Assembly (NCBI RefSeq): GCF_002584985.1
Contig: NZ_NUPZ01000041.1
Span: 14,547 to 78,546, forward strand
Direction: 5' to 3'
DNA length: 64,000 nt
Origin: Bacillus sp. AFS029637
Lineage (GTDB): Bacteria; Bacillota; Bacilli; Bacillales; Bacillaceae_G
Below are positions 25,725 through 33,726 of the stretch, in pieces (within the stretch, counting starts at the first letter, position 1; every line of letters begins with the position of its first letter). The position numbers and the translations under genes are program-made. A model generated the notes under the pieces. That model ran no database searches, was not told the DNA's origin, and worked only from the letters and a program-made list of their open reading frames with translations.

Positions 25725-26429
25725 CTATCGTAATTCAGCGGTTTTTCTAATTACAATTTTATCAATATCATCTTCTTCATCACCAATAAATAACCCTCGT
25801 TCTTTTAAATACGCTTCAAAATATAAATCTGCTTCTGCACGTTCATCATACGGTTTTACTGATAGAACGAAACCTAATTTATTTTGTTCTTCTAAATGAG
25901 AAGTGGAGATGTAGGCCGGTACGTTGTGGCGTAAAAAGAGTTCTTTAACTGGAATAATCATATCTTTCATTAATTTCGTTAACATACCCATTTCAAACTC
26001 GAAATTAAAGCGATCTATACTAGATAAATCAGCGAATACTACACCGATAAAACCCGTATTAAATACTTCTTGATATTCTACATCTTCATCATGGCCGCCG
26101 TAAAAGTTTTTTTCGATTAAATAATTTACAAAATAAGCAACGCCATCACTTTGTTCAAATGGTTTCGTTGAAAGAACGAAACCAATTTTCTTTTGTTTAT
26201 GTAAGTACACACATGACATGTATGCTGAAATATTATGTTCTTTAAATAGGGAACTCGTTGCCCCGGAGAGGCCATCTAAAACATGATGAACGATTTGGAG
26301 TTTTTTACGAGCGAAGTAATAGGATTTCTTTTGTAACTCCAATGTATCAATAAAGACAGAGCCAATAAAGCCTGTATTTGAAATAATAGGTGTTTGCTTT
26401 TTTCTTCCTCTGCGCTTTGCTTGAGCCAT
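25725..26429 (-). CDS. Unknown two-repeat protein
   Basis: About 234 residues, soluble, of no family I recognise. It is an internal duplication: residues 18-110 (NTGFIGSVFIDTLELQKKSY ... IGFVLSTKPFEQSD) and 126-220 (NTGFIGVVFADLSSIDRFNF ... LGFVLSVKPYDERA) share the same beginning and end. Each unit has a helical middle (VLDGLSGATSSLFKEHNISA / MKDMIIPVKELFLRHNVPA). The first residues AQAKRRGRKKQ are basic. Start at 26429 rather than 26441, because GAAGGGATG overlaps the upper ATG. Confidence 0.65.
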   Translation of the reverse strand: MAQAKRRGRKKQTPIISNTGFIGSVFIDTLELQKKSYYFARKKLQIVHHVLDGLSGATSSLFKEHNISAYMSCVYLHKQKKIGFVLSTKPFEQSDGVAYFVNYLIEKNFYGGHDEDVEYQEVFNTGFIGVVFADLSSIDRFNFEFEMGMLTKLMKDMIIPVKELFLRHNVPAYISTSHLEEQNKLGFVLSVKPYDERAEADLYFEAYLKERGLFIGDEEDDIDKIVIRKTAELR

Positions 26430-26541
26430 TGTAAAAATCATCCCTTCATGTACAATTAAAATAAAAAGAACATTTGTTCGTATATTTATATTTTACTATT
26501 AAAACGCTCTAAAGTAAAGGGTTTTTGATGAAAAAAACAAC

Positions 26542-26568
26542 AAAAAAGGCACCTGTAAAAGGTGCCTT
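26542..26568 (-). terminator. Terminator of the small leftward gene
   Basis: Read leftward, AAGGCACC, loop TTTTACA, GGTGCCTT, then TTTTG. It closes the 34-residue gene at 26608-26712. Confidence 0.75.
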
Positions 26569-26607
26569 AAACGCTGTAGGGAAGAGGGTTCATCCCAACT
26601 ATTTATA

Positions 26608-26712
26608 TTATGATACAGAAACAATCTCTTCTGTATCTTCTACATCTAAATGACAGTCCATAGTACGAACATCTTGATCTTCATGACTTCCGAAATAAAT
26701 AGTAATTTTCAT
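26608..26712 (-). CDS. Small acidic protein, 34 residues
   Basis: MKITIYFGSHEDQDVRTMDC leads into an acidic C terminus rich in Asp and Glu (EDTEEIV). A good ribosome binding site (AAAGGAG, 8 bases before the ATG at 26712) and its own terminator at 26542-26568 argue that it is real. The start resembles a beta strand of a small alpha/beta protein; no family recognised. It stands alone. Confidence 0.65.
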   Translation of the reverse strand: MKITIYFGSHEDQDVRTMDCHLDVEDTEEIVSVS

Positions 26713-26950
26713 ATGTATCGCTCCTTTATTCTAGGAATACCTAAAATAATTACTAGTAATGTTAATATTTATTATATACCACTTTTTTCATTCCGACAAC
26801 GTTATATCATTTTTAATTCTTTCATACTATAACGTGTCATATAAAGGGGGTAAAAAGGGCGTTTTCAAAGAATAAGTAAAATTCCCTCTATGTTATATTT
26901 AATATAGAGGATATTAAATCATTACTTTCTGTGAAAGGGGAACAATCGTA

Positions 26951-27099
26951 ATTGATGATCTGCAGGAAGTAAAAAACTAATCTTAAACTATAATGGTGTA
27001 ATGATCAATAAACCAATACAAGTACCTACAGGCATGAAAATGATAGTTCGTCATCCAGATGGTAACATCATTGAATACATAGAGCCGATATTGAAATGA
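26951..27099 (+). pseudogene. Glyoxalase/VOC family protein remnant
   Basis: The last 32 codons (27001-27099) read MINKPIQVPTGMKMIVRHPD then GNIIEYIEPILK, the C-terminal end of a vicinal oxygen chelate protein with its DPDGN(I/L)IE motif. Upstream, another frame reads VIDDLQEVKN and stops, which fits the preceding helix of the same fold. So the end of a VOC gene survives with at least one frameshift and no N-terminal half. A terminator follows. Confidence 0.65.
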
Positions 27100-27107
27100 A
27101 ATCCGAA

Positions 27108-27139
27108 AAAGAATCCAATACTTTTATTGGATTCTTTTT
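27108..27139 (+). terminator. Terminator after the VOC remnant
   Basis: AAAGAATCCAATA pairs with TATTGGATTCTTT around CTTT, then Ts. Confidence 0.85.
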
Positions 27140-27254
27140 ATTTAGCGCTAAATGACTAACTTAAAGCAATACGATTTTGACTTTATTAATAAAATATTAC
27201 ATTGGGTATATTTTTTATAATGATAATCAGTAAGTAATCAAAATGTAATTAATT

Positions 27255-27716
27255 TTAACTACGCTTTTTATATTTTTTTGATACACTAGCTACGAGAGGA
27301 ATTCCGATTAAGGTAGGTAAAAACCAAAACCATATTGGCGGAAGCAAATTTAAAATGGGAATATGAATGCCGATGTTTACTAATAGTGCGGTAACAGCAC
27401 CGATATAGGAGCCTAACATTCCCCTAATATGGTGGTGGAGCCAATTTTTCCAACGCTTTTTTCTTGCAAGGTAACCATAAATCGCAAATGAATAAGAAAA
27501 AATTGCTACATAGAATAAATATGCGATTTTATCCCAGTTGATAATGGATAGTATTATTGCAGTAATTGTGACAACAACGTAGGATGCATGATATATTTCG
27601 CCCCATTCCGTATGCTTCCCTTTCTTTTTTTGAGCAACCATCGCTATAATACCGGTAATTAAGCAGATCGTGCCAAATAGTATGTGGATGATCAAAAGAA
27701 TATTGAAAATACCCAT
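27255..27716 (-). CDS. DUF2306-like membrane protein
   Basis: 153 residues, four or five helices. LIIHILFGTICLITGIIAMV followed by KGKHTEWGEIYHASYVVV is the usual opening of the DUF2306 group of predicted membrane proteins, and WLHHHIRGMLGSYIGAV carries its conserved histidines. No known function. The ATG at 27716 has AAGGAGAAATAA upstream. Monocistronic; a Fur-like sequence at 27216-27234 lies beyond its stop and has no evident link to it. Confidence 0.7.
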   Translation of the reverse strand: MGIFNILLIIHILFGTICLITGIIAMVAQKKKGKHTEWGEIYHASYVVVTITAIILSIINWDKIAYLFYVAIFSYSFAIYGYLARKKRWKNWLHHHIRGMLGSYIGAVTALLVNIGIHIPILNLLPPIWFWFLPTLIGIPLVASVSKKYKKRS

Positions 27717-27875
27717 ATTTATTTCTCCTTTTTATTTTTATAGTATTGCAGTATAGGAGAAAAGTTGAAAAATATAGTTAGTTCGGCTTAATTTATTGAA
27801 ATAAAGGTACTCCTAGAACAAATTTTTCTTGAATTTAGTGAGACACGTATTACGTGAAATGAAGGAGAGACTTCA

Positions 27876-28406
27876 ATGTTTACATCTATTACATATTTAC
27901 AATCTGGGAATGACAAGCAACAACAAGTATATAATGTTTTAAATAAACTAAACATAATGGAGGATTTATCTTTATATAGTCCAGTTCTTTGCGGGACAAT
28001 CCCTATTAGAATTGATACTCCTCAATCTGACTTAGATATTGTAATGGAAGTACATCACTTTAATGCTTTTGAACAAGAAATGAGATCTTTATATGGTTCT
28101 TATGAAGGGTTCAAAATAAAAAAGAAAAAAATTAAAAATACCGAATCGATAAAGGTGAATTTTAAATTTGAAGGTTTTGAATTTGAATTATTTGCTCAAC
28201 CTAAGCCAGTGCGTAACCAAAATGCATATAAACATATGATTGTAGAACACATGCTGTTAATGCAGCATCCATATATAAGAGAAAAAATAATCCACTTGAA
28301 GGAACAAGGTTTAAAAACTGAAACAGCTTTTGCTCAAGTATTAAAAATTAACGGAGATCCTTATGAAGAACTTATTTTATTGGGGCAAGAAATGAGATTG
28401 TGGTAA
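27876..28406 (+). CDS. DUF4269 family nucleotidyltransferase-like protein
   Basis: 176 residues, soluble. CGTIPIRIDTPQSDLDIVMEV is a minimal nucleotidyltransferase signature: a G-(S/T) turn, then D-x-D. FKFEGFEFELFAQPKPVRNQ supplies the later acidic strand, and RNQNAYKHMIVEHMLL is typical of DUF4269. No antitoxin-like partner is adjacent. Activity unproven. ATG 27876 with GAAGGAGAG upstream; followed by a shared terminator. Confidence 0.75.
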   Translation: MFTSITYLQSGNDKQQQVYNVLNKLNIMEDLSLYSPVLCGTIPIRIDTPQSDLDIVMEVHHFNAFEQEMRSLYGSYEGFKIKKKKIKNTESIKVNFKFEGFEFELFAQPKPVRNQNAYKHMIVEHMLLMQHPYIREKIIHLKEQGLKTETAFAQVLKINGDPYEELILLGQEMRLW

Positions 28407-28417
28407 ATAAGACACAT

Positions 28418-28450
28418 AAAAACTCCTCTATAGATAAATGAGGAGTTTTT
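28418..28450. terminator. Bidirectional terminator
   Basis: AAAAACTCCTC and GAGGAGTTTTT around an 11-base loop, between the converging DUF4269 and MocR-type genes. Confidence 0.88.
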
Positions 28451-28451
28451 G

Positions 28452-29885
28452 TTATGCCATTAACTTACGGATTAATCCGCTTAATAGTTTAATTCCGTTA
28501 GTGATTTGTTCTGAAGTAGCATATCCATATGATAAACGTATGCATTGATCTGATTTTTCTTCATAAATACGTCCAGGGTTTAAAAGAAGACCTTTTGATA
28601 GTGCCTCTGAAAATAGTTTCTTCATCGGAATGTTAGGTACAATCTTTATCCATATAAAAACTCCGCCAGTAGGAACGTCCCAAGTGGCAATGTCTGTACA
28701 ATACTCATTTAAAGCTTGTATCATCATTAGTCTTCGTTTTTTAAGGTGAATTCTTACATTTGCTACATGATCCTCATAAAATCCTTTATTTATCCATTCA
28801 GCAGCAACTCTTTGAGATAAAGAGCTAGACCCATAGTCAGTTTGCATTTTTATATCTGATAATCTATCAATTACAGGTTCTGGCCCGATAATCCACCCAA
28901 TTCTAAGTCCAGGGGTAAGTGTTTTAGAAAGACTGCCAATATATAATACATGTCCGTGTTTATCCATTGATTTTAATGGTACTGGTGGTTGTTCATCAAT
29001 CCATAATTCACGGTAAATATCGTCTTCGATGATAGGTAACTGTTCTTTCTCGCATATTTTTAATATTTCTTTCCGTCGCTCTTTAGACATTAATATCCCT
29101 GTTGGATTTTGAAAGCAAGGAATAGAATATAAAATATTTTGCTTTTGACTGTATTTAATTCGTTTTAATAAGTCGCTAGGTAAAATACCGTGATGGTCCA
29201 TTGATATACCAGATAGGTGTATATTTGCTGATTGAAATACATGAAGTGAATATAAGTAAGAAGGTTGTTCAAGTAAAACAGTTGACTCTCTATGTAAAAG
29301 ACCAATTGAAATTAATTGTAATGCTTGTAGTGCACCAGAGACGATTAATATAGAATTAGGCGATACATGTATTCCGAATGTTTTTACGTATGTACTTATT
29401 GCTTCACGTAATGGATAAAACCCTTTTTGTTCCTCGTATCCGAAATAATCTAATTCTGTGCTTACGTTCTTCATAATAGCCTGCATAGTTTCTATCGGGA
29501 AAAGATCAGGTGAAAGTTCGCCTTTACTAAGCTGGATAAGTTTTTTATTTGCTTCTGCTTCATTTATTTCTCGTACCATTAATTTGCTGGGTTTATGGAT
29601 ACCAGCTTTTACATACTCACTCCAATCGGGAGGAGGGTTCGTCGCTAACAATGACCATGTATTATTCGTTACAATTGTTCCTACTCCGATTTGTCCTTGA
29701 ATTAAGCCATCCGCCATAATTTCATCTAGCGCAGTTATTACAGTACTCCGATTTACATGAAATAATTTTGCTAACTGCCGTTGACTAGGAATCTTACTTC
29801 CAATTGGCCATTCTCCATTTTCAATTTTTTCTTTTATATAGTCTACAATTTGCTGATATTTGGGCGTTTTTTTATGAGTTTTCAT
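28452..29885 (-). CDS. MocR-type GntR/aminotransferase transcriptional regulator
   Basis: 477 residues. A GntR winged helix (about 8-75: YQQIVDYIKEKIENGEWPIG, RQLAKLFHVNRSTVITAL) is joined to a fold-type I aminotransferase domain (about 110-470). The PLP lysine is in IGSLSKTLTPGLRIGW, and ALQALQLI, QNPTG and EDDIYREL are the usual cofactor-site motifs. MocR proteins use PLP plus an amino compound as ligand. It is divergent from the EamA exporter at 30039, which it most likely controls through the repeats in the 153-base intergenic region. Start at 29885 with GAGGGAGA. Confidence 0.9.
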   Translation of the reverse strand: MKTHKKTPKYQQIVDYIKEKIENGEWPIGSKIPSQRQLAKLFHVNRSTVITALDEIMADGLIQGQIGVGTIVTNNTWSLLATNPPPDWSEYVKAGIHKPSKLMVREINEAEANKKLIQLSKGELSPDLFPIETMQAIMKNVSTELDYFGYEEQKGFYPLREAISTYVKTFGIHVSPNSILIVSGALQALQLISIGLLHRESTVLLEQPSYLYSLHVFQSANIHLSGISMDHHGILPSDLLKRIKYSQKQNILYSIPCFQNPTGILMSKERRKEILKICEKEQLPIIEDDIYRELWIDEQPPVPLKSMDKHGHVLYIGSLSKTLTPGLRIGWIIGPEPVIDRLSDIKMQTDYGSSSLSQRVAAEWINKGFYEDHVANVRIHLKKRRLMMIQALNEYCTDIATWDVPTGGVFIWIKIVPNIPMKKLFSEALSKGLLLNPGRIYEEKSDQCIRLSYGYATSEQITNGIKLLSGLIRKLMA

Positions 29886-29913
29886 GTGAAAAATCTCCCT
29901 CTTTTATTTAAAA

Positions 29914-30020
29914 GTTGAAAAGTGGTTGGTTTTTTCAATAAATAACTGGTTGAAGACATTGTAGCAACTATTAAATATGATGAAAAGAAATAATTGGTAA
30001 TTTGAAAATGGTTGGTTTAT
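29914..30020. promoter_or_regulatory. Direct repeats, likely MocR operator
   Basis: TGGTTGGTTT occurs at 29923-29932 and 30009-30018, both preceded by TTGAAAA-type sequence, and a half match AACTGGTT lies at 29944-29951. Direct repeats in a divergent intergenic region are typical of MocR operators. The right copy sits just before the ribosome binding site of the exporter gene. Confidence 0.5.
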
Positions 30021-30038
30021 TAGGGAGGGAGAAAAAAC

Positions 30039-30950
30039 ATGCATAATAAAAAGTGGGATTTACGCATTATATGTGCTCATACTTTAACCATTCTTATATG
30101 GGGAACTGCTTTTCCGGCAATTCGTAGGGGGCTTGAATCTTATACACCTGAGCATTTGACTTTACTACGTTTATTAATTGCTTCATTTATACTTCTTTTG
30201 TTCTCCTTTATATATAAGTTACGGCTACCTGATTTAAAAGATATCCCAGCAATTTTTATGTTCGGTGCTTTAGGGTTTACTATTTATCATATTGCATTAA
30301 ACTACGGCGAAAAAACAGTAAATGCTGGATCTGCAAGTTTAATTGTTTCAGTCACACCTATAGTAACGGCAATTATTGCTTTTGTTTTTTTGAATGAAAA
30401 AATGAAATTAAATGGATGGATCGGTGGGGTAATTAGTTTTATAGGGATTGCATTCATATCGTTCAGCCAAGGAGATTCTATTCAGTTAAAAAGTGGAGGG
30501 TTATTTATATTATTAGCAGCCGTTTCAGAAAGCCTATTTTTCGTTTTCCAAACATCTTACTTAAAAAAGTACGGCTTCTTGCCATTTACCATATATACAA
30601 TTTTATCTAGTACGGTATGTATGCTTATTTTCTTACCGGGAATTTATCAAGAAATACTAGCAGCTCCTCTTGAAGTTAATTTGAGCGTTATATATTTAGG
30701 CTTATTTCCAACAGTACTCCCGTATATTGCATTGGCATATATTATATCTCATGCTGGTGCTTCCGAGGCAACAAGTTCTCTATATTTAACGCCAGTAACT
30801 GCGTGTTTTATAGCTTGGGTATGGTTAGGTGAAGTACCTACTTTTATTTCGGTAGTTGGTGGGGTAATTACTATACTTGGAGTTTTAATAGCACATGTAT
30901 CATTAAAGAAAGATATTCGAAGTGAAAAGTACAGCAATATTAATGGATAG
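30039..30950 (+). CDS. EamA/DMT family exporter
   Basis: 303 residues with 10 predicted helices in two EamA repeats (about 10-140 and 155-290). The repeat starts are ILIWGTAFPAIRRGLESYTP and LAAVSESLFFVFQTSYLKKY, with SLYLTPVTACFIAWVWLGE as the second-repeat signature. Such carriers export amino acids and other metabolites. Next to a MocR regulator the cargo is probably an amino acid or amine that also serves as inducer. ATG 30039 after TAGGGAGGGAG. Confidence 0.88.
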   Translation: MHNKKWDLRIICAHTLTILIWGTAFPAIRRGLESYTPEHLTLLRLLIASFILLLFSFIYKLRLPDLKDIPAIFMFGALGFTIYHIALNYGEKTVNAGSASLIVSVTPIVTAIIAFVFLNEKMKLNGWIGGVISFIGIAFISFSQGDSIQLKSGGLFILLAAVSESLFFVFQTSYLKKYGFLPFTIYTILSSTVCMLIFLPGIYQEILAAPLEVNLSVIYLGLFPTVLPYIALAYIISHAGASEATSSLYLTPVTACFIAWVWLGEVPTFISVVGGVITILGVLIAHVSLKKDIRSEKYSNING

Positions 30951-31060
30951 ATTTTTTTAAGAAGTGATAATTCAACACATTTCTTAAAATCAAGAAACAG
31001 GGAATTATTTTACAGCGTTGAATATAAAAATATATCCTCTTAATAAAGGAGCTTACAATA

Positions 31061-31519
31061 TTGAATATCCACTTAAAGGTTGTTACGAGAGAGAATTGGA
31101 GAGATGCATTAAATTTACAAGTTAAAAAAGAGCAAAGAAACTTTGTTCCATCAGTAGCAGTTTCACTTGCTAAAGTATATATAAAACCAGATGGTGACAA
31201 TGTAGAGTACGTACCATTTGCGATATATGACGGCGACCATATGGTTGGTTTTATTATGCATGCTTTTGCAAGAGAAACAACTGATATGTATTGGATAAAC
31301 GGATTTATTATCGATCAAAAGCAGCAAGGTAATGGTTATGGAAAAGCAGCATTACAAGAAAGTATTTATTTAATAAAAAATACAAGTATGGCGTGTAAAG
31401 AAATTAGATTAACAGTACATAAAGATAATATCTCTGCAAAGAAACTATATGAACGTTATGGTTTTCAATCATTGGGACATGATTATGATGGTGAAGAAGT
31501 ATATCGTTTATTCGTTTAA
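31061..31519 (+). CDS. GNAT family N-acetyltransferase
   Basis: 152 residues. The acetyl-CoA loop is DQKQQGNGYGKAALQESI (QxxGxG/A), with the preceding strand MYWINGFIID and the later KLYERYGFQSLG typical of GNAT proteins near the spermidine/SpeG or BltD type. The start is a TTG at 31061 after AAGGAG. Substrate unknown. It heads a possible operon with the small gene at 31550 and the Nudix gene at 31682. Confidence 0.82.
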   Translation: MNIHLKVVTRENWRDALNLQVKKEQRNFVPSVAVSLAKVYIKPDGDNVEYVPFAIYDGDHMVGFIMHAFARETTDMYWINGFIIDQKQQGNGYGKAALQESIYLIKNTSMACKEIRLTVHKDNISAKKLYERYGFQSLGHDYDGEEVYRLFV

Positions 31520-31549
31520 CTTTTGTTAAGTAAAGGCGTGAAATAAAAC

Positions 31550-31669
31550 ATGTACTTTACAGAAGTGAAAATCGAAGTATGTATTCCTGAAGAATACATT
31601 TCATTATTACGAGATGAATTAAATAAAGTCGACACTTGTAAAACGTGCTATTTTAAATTGAATGACTAG
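31550..31669 (+). CDS. Short CutA/NIF3-like fragment, 39 residues
   Basis: The product starts MYFTEVKIEVCIPEEYISLL and ends KTCYFKLND. The beginning, a strand followed by a PEEYxxxLRxxL helix, matches the start of the small CutA-like/YqfO C-terminal domain proteins, which are usually about 100 residues. So this is either a truncated relict still in frame or a very small gene. AAAGGCGTG precedes ATG 31550, and its stop overlaps the ribosome binding site of the Nudix gene, so translation may be coupled. Two CxxC-spaced cysteines end it. Confidence 0.45.
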   Translation: MYFTEVKIEVCIPEEYISLLRDELNKVDTCKTCYFKLND

Positions 31670-31681
31670 GAGGAATATAGA

Positions 31682-32128
31682 TTGAAAAGCAAATTCCATC
31701 ATATTGTACGGGCTGTCATGATAAAAGATGAAAAATTGCTAGTTGCTGAATACATCGGATATCATTATTTTTTACCAGGTGGTCATGTTGAAGTTGGCGA
31801 ATCAGCTGAGAATGCATTAATAAGAGAACTACGAGAAGAACTCGGAGTAAATTGTAGTATAAAACAATTTTTAGGAGTCATAGAAAACCAATGGCAAGAT
31901 CGAGAAGTTCTTCACCATGAAATCAATCATATTTTTGAGATAGATTCACAAGAGTTACATATTGAATTCATACCGAAATCTAAAGAATCTCATTTAGCGT
32001 TTCACTGGATAGATTATAATCAAGAAGCTTTAAATGATTATAAAATCATGCCAGCACCTTCAGTTAAAGAGTTACTAGAAAGAAAATTAAGTGATGAACT
32101 ACTAAACTGTTGGATTAGCAATTTTTAA
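31682..32128 (+). CDS. Nudix hydrolase
   Basis: 148 residues. The Nudix box is complete: GGHVEVGESAENALIREL then REELGV (G-x5-E-x7-REUxEExGU). It hydrolyses a nucleoside diphosphate linked to another group; which one is not evident. TTG start at 31682 with TAGGAGGAA, which overlaps the stop of the small gene before it. Similar Nudix genes occur at 36099, 37524 and 58407 in this window, but they are not close copies. Confidence 0.87.
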   Translation: MKSKFHHIVRAVMIKDEKLLVAEYIGYHYFLPGGHVEVGESAENALIRELREELGVNCSIKQFLGVIENQWQDREVLHHEINHIFEIDSQELHIEFIPKSKESHLAFHWIDYNQEALNDYKIMPAPSVKELLERKLSDELLNCWISNF

Positions 32129-32185
32129 ACGCCTCTATCAATAGTAAATCCGTCCGCCAAAAGGAAAGTAAGAAAATAGGCTAAA

Positions 32186-32254
32186 AAACAAGGTACATCA
32201 CCTAGAGTAAGTTCATATTTTGTTGATGTACGCATTTAGTCTATAGCCTTGTTT
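32186..32254 (+). other. Structured region upstream of the bacteriocin precursor
   Basis: AAACAAGGTACATCA (32186-32200) pairs with TGATGTA (32224-32230) and CCTTGTTT (32247-32254), leaving a 16-base bulge between the two halves. A competing pairing of GGCTA just before with TAGCC (32245-32249) is possible. It could be the terminator of the Nudix gene or a leader element for the precursor gene; the T-run is weak. Confidence 0.4.
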
Positions 32255-32310
32255 CTATATTAATTTTAATATTTGGACGGAATTTATATTTATAAATGGA
32301 GGGTTTCGTA

Positions 32311-32577
32311 ATGAATCAGTTTCAACAAGAACTACAATCATTAAACCTAAATGATTATCAGTCTGGTAATGTTGTGTATTGGGATCAACAACAAAATCAA
32401 TATCCATATTACTACATTCAGGACGATGCACGTCGCTGCGGTGGATGTGGCGGTTGTGGTGGACGCTGTGGTGGTTGTGGCGGCAGATGCGGCGGTTGTG
32501 CAGGTCGTTGCGGTGGATGTATAGGTTGCGCTGGATGTTTCAGCTGCTTTAATTGCTGGAACTGGTGGTTTATTTAA
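32311..32577 (+). CDS. Heterocycloanthracin/sonorensin family bacteriocin precursor
   Basis: 88 residues: a leader of about 40 (MNQFQQELQSLNLNDYQSGN..., Tyr/Gln rich, ending QDDAR) and a core with 13 cysteines in Cys-Gly-Gly, Cys-Gly-Gly-Arg and Cys-X-Gly repeats, ending in CFSCFNCWNWWFI. This is the plan of the heterocycloanthracin family (Haft 2009), thiazole/oxazole-modified peptides of the B. cereus group, whose cyclodehydratase genes typically lie far from the precursor. None is in this window. ATG 32311 with GGAGGG is chosen over 32296. The core is strikingly G+C-rich for this region because of the Gly and Cys codons. Confidence 0.88.
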   Translation: MNQFQQELQSLNLNDYQSGNVVYWDQQQNQYPYYYIQDDARRCGGCGGCGGRCGGCGGRCGGCAGRCGGCIGCAGCFSCFNCWNWWFI

Positions 32578-32601
32578 TTGTAGTAAATCACTAATATTTC
32601 A

Positions 32602-32645
32602 TATGAAAGAAAGGCGTAAATACTAGTTTATGCTTTTCTTTCATA
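32602..32645 (+). terminator. Hairpin after the bacteriocin gene
   Basis: TATGAAAGAAAGGCGTAAA pairs with TTTATGCTTTTCTTTCATA with a small mismatch. T residues follow within about 8 bases. A probable terminator. Confidence 0.6.
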
Positions 32646-32678
32646 CTGTGATTTTTATGCGTATTAAGGAGGATTTAT

Positions 32679-33695
32679 TTGTATACATATGATAAGTTGA
32701 TCTCTTGGGTAGAGAATATAAAAGAAAAAAATCATAGTTCTGCTACAGCACTTTGTATTATAAAGGATAACAAAATTGTACTAGAGCATTATAGTGGATA
32801 CCATTCAAATACATCTAAAAGTAAAAAGGTAACAGCATCTTCTCAGTTTAACGTTGCTTCTACGAGAAAAAGTTATTTAGGATTAATGGTAGCGTATGCG
32901 CTTTACGAGGGGAAAATAAACTCTATTGAGGACGAGGCGATACAATATTTTAAAGACTTCAATCCTTTATTACTTGGTAAAACAACGATAAGACATTTAG
33001 TAACTCACTCGCATGGCTTAACGGAAACGGATGACGGGACAATTTTTCGTGAATTTGAACCCGGACAAGCTTGGGCGTATAGAGATATTAATGTAAGAAT
33101 GATGACACGTCTTATTTATCAGCTATATAACAAAAGTTTTCCTGAATTGTTAAAAGAGCGTGTGTTTAAACCTGCTAAATTCCAAGAAACAGGATGGAGA
33201 ATTCAGCAAGATGAAAATTTAGTTAAAGTTGTTAATAATCCAAATGAAGCCGCGATTAGCGAAGTGGGTACAGTAGATGATGGTACTGAAAAAAATCTGT
33301 TTGTCTCAGCTAGAGAGTTTGCATGTTGGGGTAACCTCCATTTAAATCAAGGTATGATAAATAGTAAACAAATTGTTCCAAAAGAAGTTATAAAAATTGC
33401 TACCAGCTTGCAGAGTCCAAATTATAAAAATAATGAATTACCACAAAACGGGTTGTTTTGGTTCGTTCAAAATGAACCTGCACAATTAAGTGAAATTGGT
33501 GAACGTGTTCCAAAAGGTTCGTATCAAATATTAGGAATTACTGGACCAACCATTTTAGTGATACCTGAATATAATGTAGTTGTTGCAAAAATGTACAATA
33601 AAAGGTTTAATTACGGCGGTGATAATTATTTATATTATTTACGTGAATTTAGCAATTTAGTCGCAGATACATTTAGTAGCGGTAATAGGGCATAA
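32679..33695 (+). CDS. Beta-lactamase/DD-peptidase fold serine hydrolase
   Basis: 338 residues, class C beta-lactamase family. The nucleophile motif is Ser61-Thr-Arg-Lys64 in FNVASTRKSYLG; GKTTIRHLVTHSHGL is the conserved loop before the second motif, which reads YRD (in WAYRDIN) instead of YxN. No signal peptide, so intracellular. TTG start at 32679 after AAGGAGGAT. It lies 100 bases downstream of the bacteriocin precursor but beyond a hairpin, so a role in that system is only a possibility. It differs clearly from the hydrolase at 18770. Confidence 0.8.
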   Translation: MYTYDKLISWVENIKEKNHSSATALCIIKDNKIVLEHYSGYHSNTSKSKKVTASSQFNVASTRKSYLGLMVAYALYEGKINSIEDEAIQYFKDFNPLLLGKTTIRHLVTHSHGLTETDDGTIFREFEPGQAWAYRDINVRMMTRLIYQLYNKSFPELLKERVFKPAKFQETGWRIQQDENLVKVVNNPNEAAISEVGTVDDGTEKNLFVSAREFACWGNLHLNQGMINSKQIVPKEVIKIATSLQSPNYKNNELPQNGLFWFVQNEPAQLSEIGERVPKGSYQILGITGPTILVIPEYNVVVAKMYNKRFNYGGDNYLYYLREFSNLVADTFSSGNRA

Positions 33696-33726
33696 TTACT
33701 CCTATAACAAAAAGGAGTGATATAAC

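Noticed and set aside
27216-27234. Fur-like sequence TATAATGATAATCAGTAAG as an active site
   Set aside because: No promoter or gene is placed to be controlled; the nearest gene ends here from the other side.
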